Shown piece after piece: positions 13,211-20,848 of a stretch of DNA of 27,622 bases. Below the pieces are notes generated by a model. That model ran no database searches. It worked only from the letters and a program-made list of their open reading frames with translations, and was not told where the DNA came from. A program made the position numbers and the translations under genes. The DNA comes from a virus. The stretch lies in the IMG/VR virus record IMGVR_UViG_3300048929_000771, positions 1 to 27,622 of that record; one strand, 5' to 3'. Every line of letters starts with the position of its first letter. Within the stretch, counting starts at the first letter, position 1.

Positions 13211-14251
13211 ATGGGTAAATTATGGATCCCTGGCGGTGGTTCAGGTTCTGGCAGTGGGAGCGATGAATGCACTGCCTCAAAGTCAGAAGTGTTAAAAGGT
13301 TATAGTGCGGTTACTTTAGATTCTGATGATGAACCAGTACAGGGTACACTAGAACTGACAGCAGATGCTAGCGATGGTCAGGTACTCTCAGGTAAGACGT
13401 ATTATAATACAGATCCTAAGAAAAAGAGAACTGGTTCTATGGCGAATCAAGGAGCTGTTTCTGTAAAACTTAATGCTGGGGAAGGCTATACCATTCCTTC
13501 TGGATTTCATAATGGGGGAGGAAAAGTTGAGGCGAATGGATTGGCGAGTCAGACGCCTGGGAATGCAACGGCAGCACATATTTTAAGTGGGCAGTCGGCT
13601 TGGGTGAATGGTAATAAGATAAATGGGGGAATTCCTTGGCAGAATGCTGAGATATCAGGCACTGATCGTGCATGGGCTCAAGGAATGTCTAATTGGGCTG
13701 GTACGATAAATTTGAAGGTTAGAAATGGCCATTATTTGAATGGGGTTAATTGGATTCAGCAGGATATTCCTAATTATCGTCCAGAAAATATAAAAAAAGG
13801 TGTTAATATTGGAGGAATTGTCGGTACTTTTGAGGGATATGTACCTGGCGCTACAGACTTGTATCTTAGAGGTAATAATATTGCTAATTTTAATGCGTAT
13901 ATAGATTCTTCTATTGATAGTGGATCATATATTAAGTTTGATTCTGGACAAATAACATTTACCGGTTATAGTAGACTTAGTAACAATATAGCAGCACTTG
14001 TTAATTTAACGGGTTACAATTTTGTAAACGTTGAAGTTGCCAATACTTATTTTCATACAATTGCTCTTGCAATAACGGAGAACCTAAGCGTCTATAGACC
14101 AATCGCTTTAGTTAAAGGGGTAAACGGGGTAACGGGCACAATCACATTATCATTAAACGTTTCAGCACTTAACGCAACAAGATATGTTAGGGTTATACGT
14201 GACGCAGAAACAAACGGTACTTTCTATATTTATAGAATTTGGCTAAGTTAA
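13211..14251 (+). CDS. Tail fibre / receptor-binding protein (module 1)
   Basis: The protein has 346 aa. It starts with a glycine/serine linker (IPGGGSGSGSGSDECTAS). Repetitive fibre units follow, each with the theme 'turn on/keep G-x-T-x-Y ... G-S-M/G-I' (for example VLSGKTYYNTDPKKKRTGSM, and ILSGQSAWVNGNKINGGIPW), common in clostridial fibre shafts. The C-terminal part (about residues 215-346, from GATDLYLRGNNIANFNAYID) is beta-rich, more AT-rich in base composition than the shaft, and is the likely receptor-binding head. That shift in composition suggests exchange of the head by recombination. The host receptor cannot be read from the sequence. Confidence 0.75.
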   Translation: MGKLWIPGGGSGSGSGSDECTASKSEVLKGYSAVTLDSDDEPVQGTLELTADASDGQVLSGKTYYNTDPKKKRTGSMANQGAVSVKLNAGEGYTIPSGFHNGGGKVEANGLASQTPGNATAAHILSGQSAWVNGNKINGGIPWQNAEISGTDRAWAQGMSNWAGTINLKVRNGHYLNGVNWIQQDIPNYRPENIKKGVNIGGIVGTFEGYVPGATDLYLRGNNIANFNAYIDSSIDSGSYIKFDSGQITFTGYSRLSNNIAALVNLTGYNFVNVEVANTYFHTIALAITENLSVYRPIALVKGVNGVTGTITLSLNVSALNATRYVRVIRDAETNGTFYIYRIWLS

Positions 14252-14265
14252 AAAGGAGACGCATA

Positions 14266-14670
14266 ATGAAAATATACACAGATAATGATTATAAAATCGT
14301 AGCTCTTGATATTGAACCAGCACATTTTGAATACTTATTTGAGGTTGATGAGGATAAATCTGAAATGTTTGGTAATTGGTGTGATACCTGCATTAGAGGT
14401 TATAAATATGAGCCTCAATTCGAAATGTCATTTGATAACGACGGTACACACCTGAGGGATGAGATAACAGGGGAATTCATGTATAAATTAGACAAGTATA
14501 ATGGGAAAAAAATTTCCGGATTCGCATGCTATCCATACATCGATTACCATACACTTGTACTGATCCAGAAACAGTACGAAGACTCCCAGAAACAGGTCCA
14601 TGTTCTCAACAATCAGATAGAGTATTTATCAATGATATCAAATATCGAAATGGATGTAAGTCATGAGTAA
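14266..14670 (+). CDS. Fibre-associated phage protein (module 1)
   Basis: The protein has 134 aa, starting at ATG 14266 behind AAAAGGAG. It contains EMFGNWCDTCIRGYKYEPQF, GFACYPYIDYHTLVLIQKQY and a C-terminal coiled segment (DSQKQVHVLNNQIEYLSMIS). I recognise this as a conserved type in Lachnospiraceae phages next to fibre genes, probably a small fibre tip/chaperone-like protein in the XkdW/XkdX position. Function not established. It is the last gene of module 1. Confidence 0.65.
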   Translation: MKIYTDNDYKIVALDIEPAHFEYLFEVDEDKSEMFGNWCDTCIRGYKYEPQFEMSFDNDGTHLRDEITGEFMYKLDKYNGKKISGFACYPYIDYHTLVLIQKQYEDSQKQVHVLNNQIEYLSMISNIEMDVSHE

Positions 14671-14770
14671 GTTTGATAAGATAGATTGTTTTTACTAATC
14701 TGTAGTATGCGCTATAGGAATGGCCCCCAATTTTGTTCAACCACATAGACTTCGACCTATTTATAAAAGA

Positions 14771-14799
14771 TTGACAATTTTTTTTATATGATATTATAG
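14771..14799 (+). promoter_or_regulatory. Upstream candidate promoter of module 2
   Basis: TTGACA (14771-14776) is followed by an extended -10, TG at 14789-14790 and TATTAT at 14792-14797 (15-bp spacer), or by TTATAG at 14794-14799 with a 17-bp spacer. It lies about 60 bp before the better promoter. No operator overlaps it, so it might provide separate, unrepressed expression of module 2. Confidence 0.5.
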
Positions 14800-14829
14800 A
14801 AATGTATTAAATATATATTTACCTTATTC

Positions 14830-14858
14830 TTGACATAATAGGTGTATAGGTGTATTAT
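14830..14858 (+). promoter_or_regulatory. Module 2 promoter
   Basis: TTGACA (14830-14835), a 17-bp spacer and TATTAT (14853-14858) sit 5 nt before operator copy C. The arrangement duplicates that of the module 1 promoter and operator A almost exactly, so the two tail modules should respond to the same regulator. Confidence 0.78.
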
Positions 14859-14863
14859 ATAAA

Positions 14864-14882
14864 TGTAGACGTAAAGACTACA
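14864..14882 (+). promoter_or_regulatory. Operator copy C
   Basis: TGTAGACGTAAAGACTACA differs from copy A only in the central 5 bases region. It covers the predicted start of transcription of the module 2 promoter. Confidence 0.75.
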
Positions 14883-14918
14883 AAAACGTTTTAAGTAATA
14901 CTAGTTGGTTAATAAAAA

Positions 14919-15135
14919 ATGTTAGAAGATACAGTTATAAAAAGTAAACAATATTATAATTATGTGTATTATTGATAGTTCACTAAAAAGTAGAATCAAA
15001 TATTGGTATATAGTAAAAAATAATAGCCTATGACAACTTCTTAAGATTACGCAGTTGAAAAAGAAACAGGAAATTTTTTTTACTCACAATGTAGACAATA
15101 AGACTACAAAAATGGAGAACAAATGGACCGAATAA
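14919..15135 (+). pseudogene. Decayed copy of the Cro-like HTH gene
   Basis: The segment aligns by eye with the Cro-like gene at 617-853. It begins ATG ... GATACAGTT (compare GATACGGTT after the intact start). The clearest match is the 3' part: CTT CTT AAG ATT ACG CAG TTG AAA AAG AAA is nearly the same as in the intact gene, and the frame ends ...EIFFTHNVDNKTTKMENKWTE at TAA 15133-15135. A codon equivalent to TGC in the intact gene is TGA (15031-15033), and the middle is largely unalignable and full of stops. No product is expected. It lies between operators C and D just as the intact gene lies between A and B. Confidence 0.7.
15090..15108 (+). promoter_or_regulatory. Operator copy D
   Basis: TGTAGACAATAAGACTACA is a full copy of the 19-bp operator. 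It occupies the 3' end of the decayed HTH gene, corresponding to copy B in the intact gene, and lies about 60 nt before the first gene of module 2. Confidence 0.75.
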
Positions 15136-15173
15136 CTGGTGGCAACATGGCAAAGGAGGTCGTAAGTGTATAA
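15123..15173 (+). other. 16-codon mini-ORF overlapping the module 2 first gene
   Basis: ATG 15123 reads 16 codons (MDRITGGNMAKEVVSV) to TAA 15171-15173, overlapping the GTG start of the tail terminator gene at 15166 by 8 nt. The AAAGGAGG site for that gene lies inside it. It could couple translation to the leader or be a chance ORF. Confidence 0.3.
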
Positions 15174-15579
15174 CAAAATCTTAGATGCAGTTATGAAAAA
15201 GCTTGGGGATCTATTCCCAGAAGCACAAATCACAGCAGATCCTCTGGGATCGGAAAAAAATCTTCCATGCTTTGAGGTAGATATTACCCAGGCAGAAGAA
15301 AAGCCGGTAACTGGAAATCGCTATTTTCGAAGCGTCAGTATTTCCATTATGTATTACCCCAAGCAGTCCGGGAATATATCCAGAGACCGAAACGAGGTAA
15401 TGGATACATTAATGGACAACCTAGAATATATAACCGCAGCAGATAGTTCCATCGTCAGGGGCAGTATGAGAACGGCTAAGAGCCAGGAAGAGGCGTTAAC
15501 CTTCCAGACAGATTACGAAATGTATGTTTTAAAATCTTCTAAATCAGAAGATTCTATGGAAGACATAAAATTATCATGA
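15166..15579 (+). CDS. Tail terminator-family protein (module 2)
   Basis: The protein has 137 aa, starting at GTG 15166 behind AAAGGAGG. It matches the phage tail terminator family found in PBSX-like elements (DUF6838-type): ILDAVMKKLGDLFPEAQITA, PCFEVDITQAEEKPVTGNRY and SVSISIMYYPKQ. Terminators form a ring on the distal end of the tube and sheath, halting polymerisation and, in phages, joining the head. In a headless particle this protein would cap the tail. Confidence 0.78.
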   Translation: MYNKILDAVMKKLGDLFPEAQITADPLGSEKNLPCFEVDITQAEEKPVTGNRYFRSVSISIMYYPKQSGNISRDRNEVMDTLMDNLEYITAADSSIVRGSMRTAKSQEEALTFQTDYEMYVLKSSKSEDSMEDIKLS

Positions 15580-15592
15580 AAGAGGTGCAGTT

Positions 15593-15790
15593 TTGGCAAA
15601 GAAAGAAGTAAAAGCAACAAATCAGACAGCCAGTGAACGTTATACAAAAAGACAGCTGGTCTGCTCCGAACGGTATTGCAATCAGAGTGATCTATTATGC
15701 GCTCTGCTGGAAGATGGGAAATTATATTCCCTGTCAGAAGCAGATGAAATTATGAATCGATTTATGAAAGGAAGGGTGAAAGTATGTTAG
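15593..15790 (+). CDS. YqzN/YkzM-like small protein (module 2)
   Basis: The protein has 65 aa, starting at TTG 15593 behind AGAGGTG. It contains YTKRQLVCSERYCNQSDLLC ... LLEDGKLYSLSEADEIMNRF and KGRVKV at the end. This is the small protein (YqzN/YkzM type in skin and PBSX) that always precedes the sheath gene. Its function is unknown. It overlaps the sheath start by 7 nt. Confidence 0.75.
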   Translation: MAKKEVKATNQTASERYTKRQLVCSERYCNQSDLLCALLEDGKLYSLSEADEIMNRFMKGRVKVC

Positions 15791-17082
15791 GTGGAGGAAA
15801 TTTTACAGTTCAAAATAAGGTGTTCCCAGGTGCGTATATTAATTTTGTAAACAGCGTTTCAGCTAGAGCATCTTTAGGAAACAGAGGCGTAGCAGCAATT
15901 CCAATAATTCTTTCCTGGGGACCTGAAAAGCAGGTATTTGAGGTAACCGCAGAAGAATTCCAGAAGAACTCAAAGGAGATTTTTGGTTTTACCTCAGACG
16001 ATGATGCCATGCTTCCGATTCGAGAGCTGTTTAAAAATATGACAAAAGGTATTTTCTATCGTCTAAATGGTGGAGCTTATAGTTCCAATGATTATGGTAC
16101 TGCAAAATATTCCGGCGAACGTGGTAACAGCCTGATGACTTTAATCTCAAAAAATGTAGATGACGCAAAGAGATTCGATGTAAAAACATTGTTTGACGGC
16201 AGAGAAGTAGATTCCCAGTCCGTAGCAGCAGCAACTGAATTAAAAGACAATGCCTATGTAATCTTTAAAAAGGAAGCTCCTCTTGCAGAGACAGCAGGAA
16301 GTGTCTTTAGTGGAGGAACCAATGGAAGCAATGTGACCGGAGAGGATTATGCAGCATTTCTTGAGGCGATTGAAAGCACTTCATTCCAGGCTCTTTGTTG
16401 CCCTTCCACTGACGATAAAGTAAAAGCATTGTTTGCTGCATTTACAAAACGTCTAAGAGATGAAGCTGGTATTAAATTTCAGACTGTTTTACATCAGTAT
16501 GCAAAAGCAGACCACGAAGGAATTATTTCCGTAGAAAACGAAACAGAAGAAGCGGTATCAGGCTTGGTTTACTGGGTGGCAGGTGCAGAAGCAGCTTGTG
16601 AGATTAATAAAACCAATGAAAACAGAGTCTATGACGGAGAGTACACCGTAAAGGTACCTTATTCACAGACTCAGCTAGCAGGTGGAATGAAGGAAGGTAA
16701 ATTCTTATTTCACAAAGTTGGAAATGATATCAGAGTCCTTACTGACATCAATACTCTGGTTACCTATACCAATGAAAAGGGAGAGGATTTCTCCAATAAC
16801 CAGACCATTCGGATTCTGGATCAGATTGGAAATGACATCGCTTCCTTATTTAACACTCGCTATCTTGGAAAGATTTCCAATGATGCAGCAGGCAGGGTAA
16901 GCCTTTGGAATGATATTGTTACATACGGAAAACAGTTAACAGTTTTAAGAGCCATTGAGGCTTTGGATTCAAAAGCAATTACGGTAGATAAGGGAGAAGG
17001 CAGACGATCTGTTGTTGTTAACTTCCCGGTTCAGCCTGTTAACTGTATGAGCATTTTATATATGACTGTTGTTGTTTCTTAA
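15784..17082 (+). CDS. xkdK: Contractile tail sheath protein XkdK-like (module 2)
   Basis: The protein has 432 aa and is the PBSX XkdK/skin YqbM-type sheath. It begins LGGGNFTVQNKVFPGAYINF and contains GNRGVAAIPIILSWGPEKQV, both hallmarks, and ends with DKGEGRRSVVVNFPVQPVNC followed by a hydrophobic strand (MSILYMTVVVS). The C-terminal strand should interlock with a neighbouring subunit as in other contractile sheaths. It is followed by an XkdM-type tube, so module 2 is also contractile. It is shorter than and only remotely similar to the module 1 sheath. Confidence 0.93.
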   Translation: MLGGGNFTVQNKVFPGAYINFVNSVSARASLGNRGVAAIPIILSWGPEKQVFEVTAEEFQKNSKEIFGFTSDDDAMLPIRELFKNMTKGIFYRLNGGAYSSNDYGTAKYSGERGNSLMTLISKNVDDAKRFDVKTLFDGREVDSQSVAAATELKDNAYVIFKKEAPLAETAGSVFSGGTNGSNVTGEDYAAFLEAIESTSFQALCCPSTDDKVKALFAAFTKRLRDEAGIKFQTVLHQYAKADHEGIISVENETEEAVSGLVYWVAGAEAACEINKTNENRVYDGEYTVKVPYSQTQLAGGMKEGKFLFHKVGNDIRVLTDINTLVTYTNEKGEDFSNNQTIRILDQIGNDIASLFNTRYLGKISNDAAGRVSLWNDIVTYGKQLTVLRAIEALDSKAITVDKGEGRRSVVVNFPVQPVNCMSILYMTVVVS

Positions 17083-17099
17083 GAAAGGGGAGATGAATT

Positions 17100-17573
17100 A
17101 TGAGCAATATTACAATGAACGCATGGGACGCAATTAGCGCAGCAAAAGCGGAGTGTTTTATCACAATTGAAAATGAGCGTTACAATTTTATGCAGGCTTT
17201 AAAAATGGAGGCAAAGATTGAAAAGGTAAAATCTGAAATTCCAATTTTAGGACGGGCCATGAAGGGAAATAAAACAGTTGGAATGAAGGGAACAGGTTCT
17301 GCCACCTTCCATTACAACACCAGCATTTTCCGGGATATCTTGTACAAGTATCAGCAGTCTGGTAAAGACGTTTATTTTGATATCCAGGTAACCAATGAAG
17401 ATCCAACCTCAAGCGTTGGCAGACAGACCATTATTTTAAAGGATTGTAACTTAAACGGTGGTCTTCTTACTAAATTTGATGCCACTGGAGAGTACCTGGA
17501 AGAAGAGTTTGAGTTCACCTTTGAAAGCTGGGAAATGCCAGAACGTTTCGGAACAATAGCAGGAATGCAGTAA
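17100..17573 (+). CDS. xkdM: Tail tube protein XkdM-like (module 2)
   Basis: The protein has 157 aa. It shows the XkdM family pattern: NAWDAISAAKAECFITIENE, IPILGRAMKGNKTVGMKGTG, TFHYNTSIFRDILYKYQ and the late GEYLEEEFEFTFESWEMPE. It forms the inner tube. The start ATG 17100 follows AAGGGGAGATG. Sheath and tube are 17 nt apart. Confidence 0.93.
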   Translation: MSNITMNAWDAISAAKAECFITIENERYNFMQALKMEAKIEKVKSEIPILGRAMKGNKTVGMKGTGSATFHYNTSIFRDILYKYQQSGKDVYFDIQVTNEDPTSSVGRQTIILKDCNLNGGLLTKFDATGEYLEEEFEFTFESWEMPERFGTIAGMQ

Positions 17574-17602
17574 AGATTAAAGATAAAAAGGAGATTAAAG
17601 TT

Positions 17603-18031
17603 ATGGGAGATTTAAGTTGTTTTTTAAGCCAGAATGCAGTAAAGGTAGATCGTGAAAAACATGTGGCATCCAAACGATTCTTGGGAGCAGATAAAAAGCC
17701 GGTTGAATGGGAGATTAAAGCCATCACTTCAAAAGAAGATGAAGATTTAAGAAAAGAATGTACAAAAAGGGTACCAGTCACCGGTAAAAAGGGCCAGTAC
17801 ACCCAGGAGACAGACTTTAACTTATATCTTGGAAAGCTGGCATCAGAATGCACCGTATATCCTAATTTAAATGACAAATCATTACAGGATTCTTACCATG
17901 TGATGGGAGCGGATGCGCTGTTAAAGGCAATGCTGACAGCTGGAGAGTATGCTGGCTACCTTGAAAAGATTCAGCAGGTCAATGGCTTTGACTCCACAAT
18001 GGATGAGCAGGTGGAAGAAGCAAAAAACTAA
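17603..18031 (+). CDS. xkdN: Tail assembly chaperone XkdN-like, short form
   Basis: The protein has 142 aa. It is the XkdN-type chaperone: MGDLSCFLSQNAVKVDREKH, VEWEIKAITSKEDEDLRKEC, and YHVMGADALLKAMLTAGEYA before an acidic end. It lies between tube and tape measure. The last codons read GCA AAA AAC TAA, which creates an A AAA AAC heptamer at 18022-18028; a -1 slip leads to the long form. Confidence 0.9.
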   Translation: MGDLSCFLSQNAVKVDREKHVASKRFLGADKKPVEWEIKAITSKEDEDLRKECTKRVPVTGKKGQYTQETDFNLYLGKLASECTVYPNLNDKSLQDSYHVMGADALLKAMLTAGEYAGYLEKIQQVNGFDSTMDEQVEEAKN

Positions 18032-18077
18032 TTGAGGGAGGCGATGTGGAGGCAAACGTTGCTTACTATTGCCTCCA
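18022..18077 (+). promoter_or_regulatory. Programmed -1 ribosomal frameshift signal (module 2)
   Basis: A AAA AAC (18022-18028), the classic strong bacterial slippery heptamer, ends exactly at the zero-frame stop. Downstream is a perfect 9-bp inverted repeat, TGGAGGCAA (18047-18055) with TTGCCTCCA (18069-18077), loop 13 nt. The 18-nt spacer is longer than usual, so the stem may act differently or form a more complex structure. The -1 frame is open for 61 codons. Confidence 0.85.
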
Positions 18078-18213
18078 TAAGATCCACAAATGGCCTCATG
18101 AGTTTTTAAACCTGGATCGATATGAACGAGCCTTTGTCATAGCGGCGGTACAGCTAAAGCTTGAGCATGATAAAAAAGAAGCGGATAAGGCAAAGGCAGG
18201 TAAATACAGGTAA
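18028..18213 (+). CDS. Frameshift extension of the XkdN-like chaperone
   Basis: A -1 slip at 18022-18028 adds 61 residues (LIEGGDVEANVAYYCLHKIH, KWPHEFLNLDRYERAFVIAA, then a K-rich end) to XkdN, giving about 203 aa and stopping at TAA 18211-18213. The sequence YYCLHKIHKWPHEFLNLDRY is the conserved second chaperone domain of PBSX-like phages. An alternative is independent initiation at GTG 18046, which has GGGAGG upstream (giving 55 aa); the uninterrupted -1 frame from the slippery site favours the fusion. Confidence 0.85.
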   Translation, partial: LIEGGDVEANVAYYCLHKIHKWPHEFLNLDRYERAFVIAAVQLKLEHDKKEADKAKAGKYR

Positions 18214-18271
18214 TGTGGAAGAACGTCCAAAGGGCGTTCTTCCTATCATAATAGGAAAGGAGGAGATAGGT

Positions 18272-20848
18272 TTGGCTTCAGTGGAATATTCTCTCTCTAT
18301 GTATGATGGAATGAGTACTACTCTGCGTGTGATTGAAACCAGGATTCAAAAAACAACCGTTGCTTTTATGGACTTTCGGAAAGTTACAGCTATGTCTATG
18401 AATGTTTCAACCTTTGAAAAGATAGAAAAAAGACTTTATGCCATAGATAACAAATACAAAGATGTTAAAAGTACTGTTTCAAAGGTGGAAAATCAGCAGA
18501 AGAACCTGAATAAAAGCATAGACGATGGTAAGAAAAAGGCAACTGACTTTAAAGAAACATGGAAAAAGTTGAAAGAAGGGTTCAATACCTCAACAAAGGT
18601 GCTTGGCAATATCGGTATTGACAATAACTTTAAGAAGATATTTACCCGGGCCAGCGATATGAAAGCGGCAGGAAATACAATTCAGGCCAAGACAGGAATG
18701 CATGGCCCAGAACTTTTAATGGCAAAGCAAAGTGCAAAAAATCTCTATGCCAATAACATAGCAAAAAGTCCAGCAGAAGCGGCTGACAGTATATCATCTG
18801 TTCAACAGATGACTGGAAAAACAGGACCAGGGTTAGAGCAATTAACACATGCTGGAATCTTATTACAGGAAATTTTTGGATATGGAATGGCTGACAGCAT
18901 AAAAACAGCTGGCATGTTGGAACAGAAATTTGGTGTTACAGGTGCCCAGGCACTGGACTTAATTGTCCAAGGGACTCAAGCGGGATTAAATAAAAATGGA
19001 GATATGTTGGATATTTTAAACAACAATTCGGAACAGTTTAAGATCCTTGGATTAAATGGTCAGGAAATGTTTAATATGCTAAATAACGGAGCCCAAAATG
19101 GCAATGCTTCCATAAGCTCAGTAGCCAATGCGGTTTCAGAGTTTTCATCAAGAGCTATAAGTGGAGGGGCAGAGGTCCAAGAAGGTTTTTCTGCCATAGG
19201 ACTCAATGCAGATCAAATGAAAGAAGCATTTGGAAGTGGTGGAGAAAGTGCAAAAGAAGCATTCTTACAGACGGTTACAGCGATAAATAGCATAAATGAT
19301 CCTGTGAGTAGAAATGCAGCGGGAATGAAATTGTTTGGCGATTCCTTTGGAGAGCTTGGAGAAAATGGACTAAGTGCATTATCCAGTTTAAATGGTTCAA
19401 TAGAGATATCAACAAGTCATTTAGAAGAATTAAACCGAGTGAAATACGATAATGCAACAAATGCTCTTAGTGCCTTAGCAAATACGGTAAACACAGGATT
19501 AGCAGGCGCTGTAGGAGGTATGGTCGATAATATAGGGAAAAAAATCTCAGACTTTACAACGGGTCTTCAAGGTAAAGTAGGTGAAATTAGTGGGATATTT
19601 GGAGTGATTGGCTTTGTTGCTGGAGTGATTGGAAATACTATCTCCAGCGTGTGGTCTGTTATTGAACCAGTAATTTGGGGCATTGTAGCGGCTTTAATTG
19701 TATACAACTCCACATCAGGTATTCTTTGGCTAACCACCTTAAAGCAAGCTGCTGTAATGGCCTGGAAGACCATCTGTGATTGGGCTGAGACAGCTGCTAT
19801 TATAGCAATGATCGTAGCGCAAGATGGGTTGAATGCAGCGTTTGCGGCCTGTCCATTAACTTGGATAATTATGTTAGTTATATTAATTATTGCGCTTTTT
19901 TATGCCGCGGTAGCAGCATTTAATAAATTGGCAGGTACTTCTATTAGTGCAACAGGATTAATATTTGGAGCATTTGCTGCTGCTTTTGCATTTATACAAA
20001 ATATTTTCATGGTAGTATGCCAATTTATATTTGGGCAGATTGATTTTTTAATTAATGTTTTAGGAGCATTTGCGAATTTTTTTGCAAATATCTTTAAGGA
20101 TCCTGCCGCTGCTGCCATTCATGTATTTTTTGATATGGTAGATGCTGCTTTAGGTGCAATTCAAAAATTAGCAAAAGGTATGGATTTAATATTTGGTTCA
20201 GATATGGAATCGGTTGTGATTGGTTGGAGGGAAGATTTATCTTCTGTTGAAGATAAAATGGTGAAGAAATATGGAAATGGAAAGTATGAAGAGGTAATGG
20301 GTAAATCTGATATAAATAAAACATTGGAGGACTTTGGTATCTCCATGGATCATAAAAGTTATACAGAAAATGCCAAAAAGGGCTATGACATTGGGGCCGA
20401 AGGTGGATCTTATATAAATAAATTCACTGATGTAAATAGCATATTTGGTGAAGGAAATAAACCATTTAATCCCAACGACTATGGCGGCAATTTAGGTCAG
20501 GATAATCAAGCTGATCTATCAGCAACCCTAAATAACTTAAATCAAAACTCACAAAACAATCCAAACCTATCACCTTACCAGGACAGCATCTCGAAAAACA
20601 CCGGTGATACAGCAGCAAGCACAGCAGCCATGGCAAACACCATGGATTCCATGGATGAAGAATTAAAATATATGAGAGATGTGGCGGAGCAGGAGATTAT
20701 AAATCGATTCACGCTAGCGGATCTAAAACTGGACATCAATAACAATAATAATATTAGAAATATTGCAGACGCAGAAAGTTTTACCAGTTTACTAAATGAC
20801 ACAACATCGGAAATGCTTTATTCCTATGCGGAAGGAGTGAATCGATAA
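18272..20848 (+). CDS. Tape measure protein (module 2)
   Basis: The protein has 858 aa from TTG 18272, which has AAAGGAGG 8 nt upstream; the frame opens earlier (18161) but inside the chaperone extension. An N-terminal coiled region (to about residue 90) leads into the tape measure core (MKAAGNTIQAKTGMHGPELL, SPAEAADSISSVQQMTG). A hydrophobic zone at about residues 440-610 contains several likely membrane-spanning helices (FGVIGFVAGVIGNTISSVWS; PLTWIIMLVILIIALFYAAV). The C-terminus is polar and Asn-rich. It sets tail length and enters the target membrane on ejection. No intron is present here, unlike the module 1 gene. Confidence 0.9.
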   Translation: MASVEYSLSMYDGMSTTLRVIETRIQKTTVAFMDFRKVTAMSMNVSTFEKIEKRLYAIDNKYKDVKSTVSKVENQQKNLNKSIDDGKKKATDFKETWKKLKEGFNTSTKVLGNIGIDNNFKKIFTRASDMKAAGNTIQAKTGMHGPELLMAKQSAKNLYANNIAKSPAEAADSISSVQQMTGKTGPGLEQLTHAGILLQEIFGYGMADSIKTAGMLEQKFGVTGAQALDLIVQGTQAGLNKNGDMLDILNNNSEQFKILGLNGQEMFNMLNNGAQNGNASISSVANAVSEFSSRAISGGAEVQEGFSAIGLNADQMKEAFGSGGESAKEAFLQTVTAINSINDPVSRNAAGMKLFGDSFGELGENGLSALSSLNGSIEISTSHLEELNRVKYDNATNALSALANTVNTGLAGAVGGMVDNIGKKISDFTTGLQGKVGEISGIFGVIGFVAGVIGNTISSVWSVIEPVIWGIVAALIVYNSTSGILWLTTLKQAAVMAWKTICDWAETAAIIAMIVAQDGLNAAFAACPLTWIIMLVILIIALFYAAVAAFNKLAGTSISATGLIFGAFAAAFAFIQNIFMVVCQFIFGQIDFLINVLGAFANFFANIFKDPAAAAIHVFFDMVDAALGAIQKLAKGMDLIFGSDMESVVIGWREDLSSVEDKMVKKYGNGKYEEVMGKSDINKTLEDFGISMDHKSYTENAKKGYDIGAEGGSYINKFTDVNSIFGEGNKPFNPNDYGGNLGQDNQADLSATLNNLNQNSQNNPNLSPYQDSISKNTGDTAASTAAMANTMDSMDEELKYMRDVAEQEIINRFTLADLKLDINNNNNIRNIADAESFTSLLNDTTSEMLYSYAEGVNR

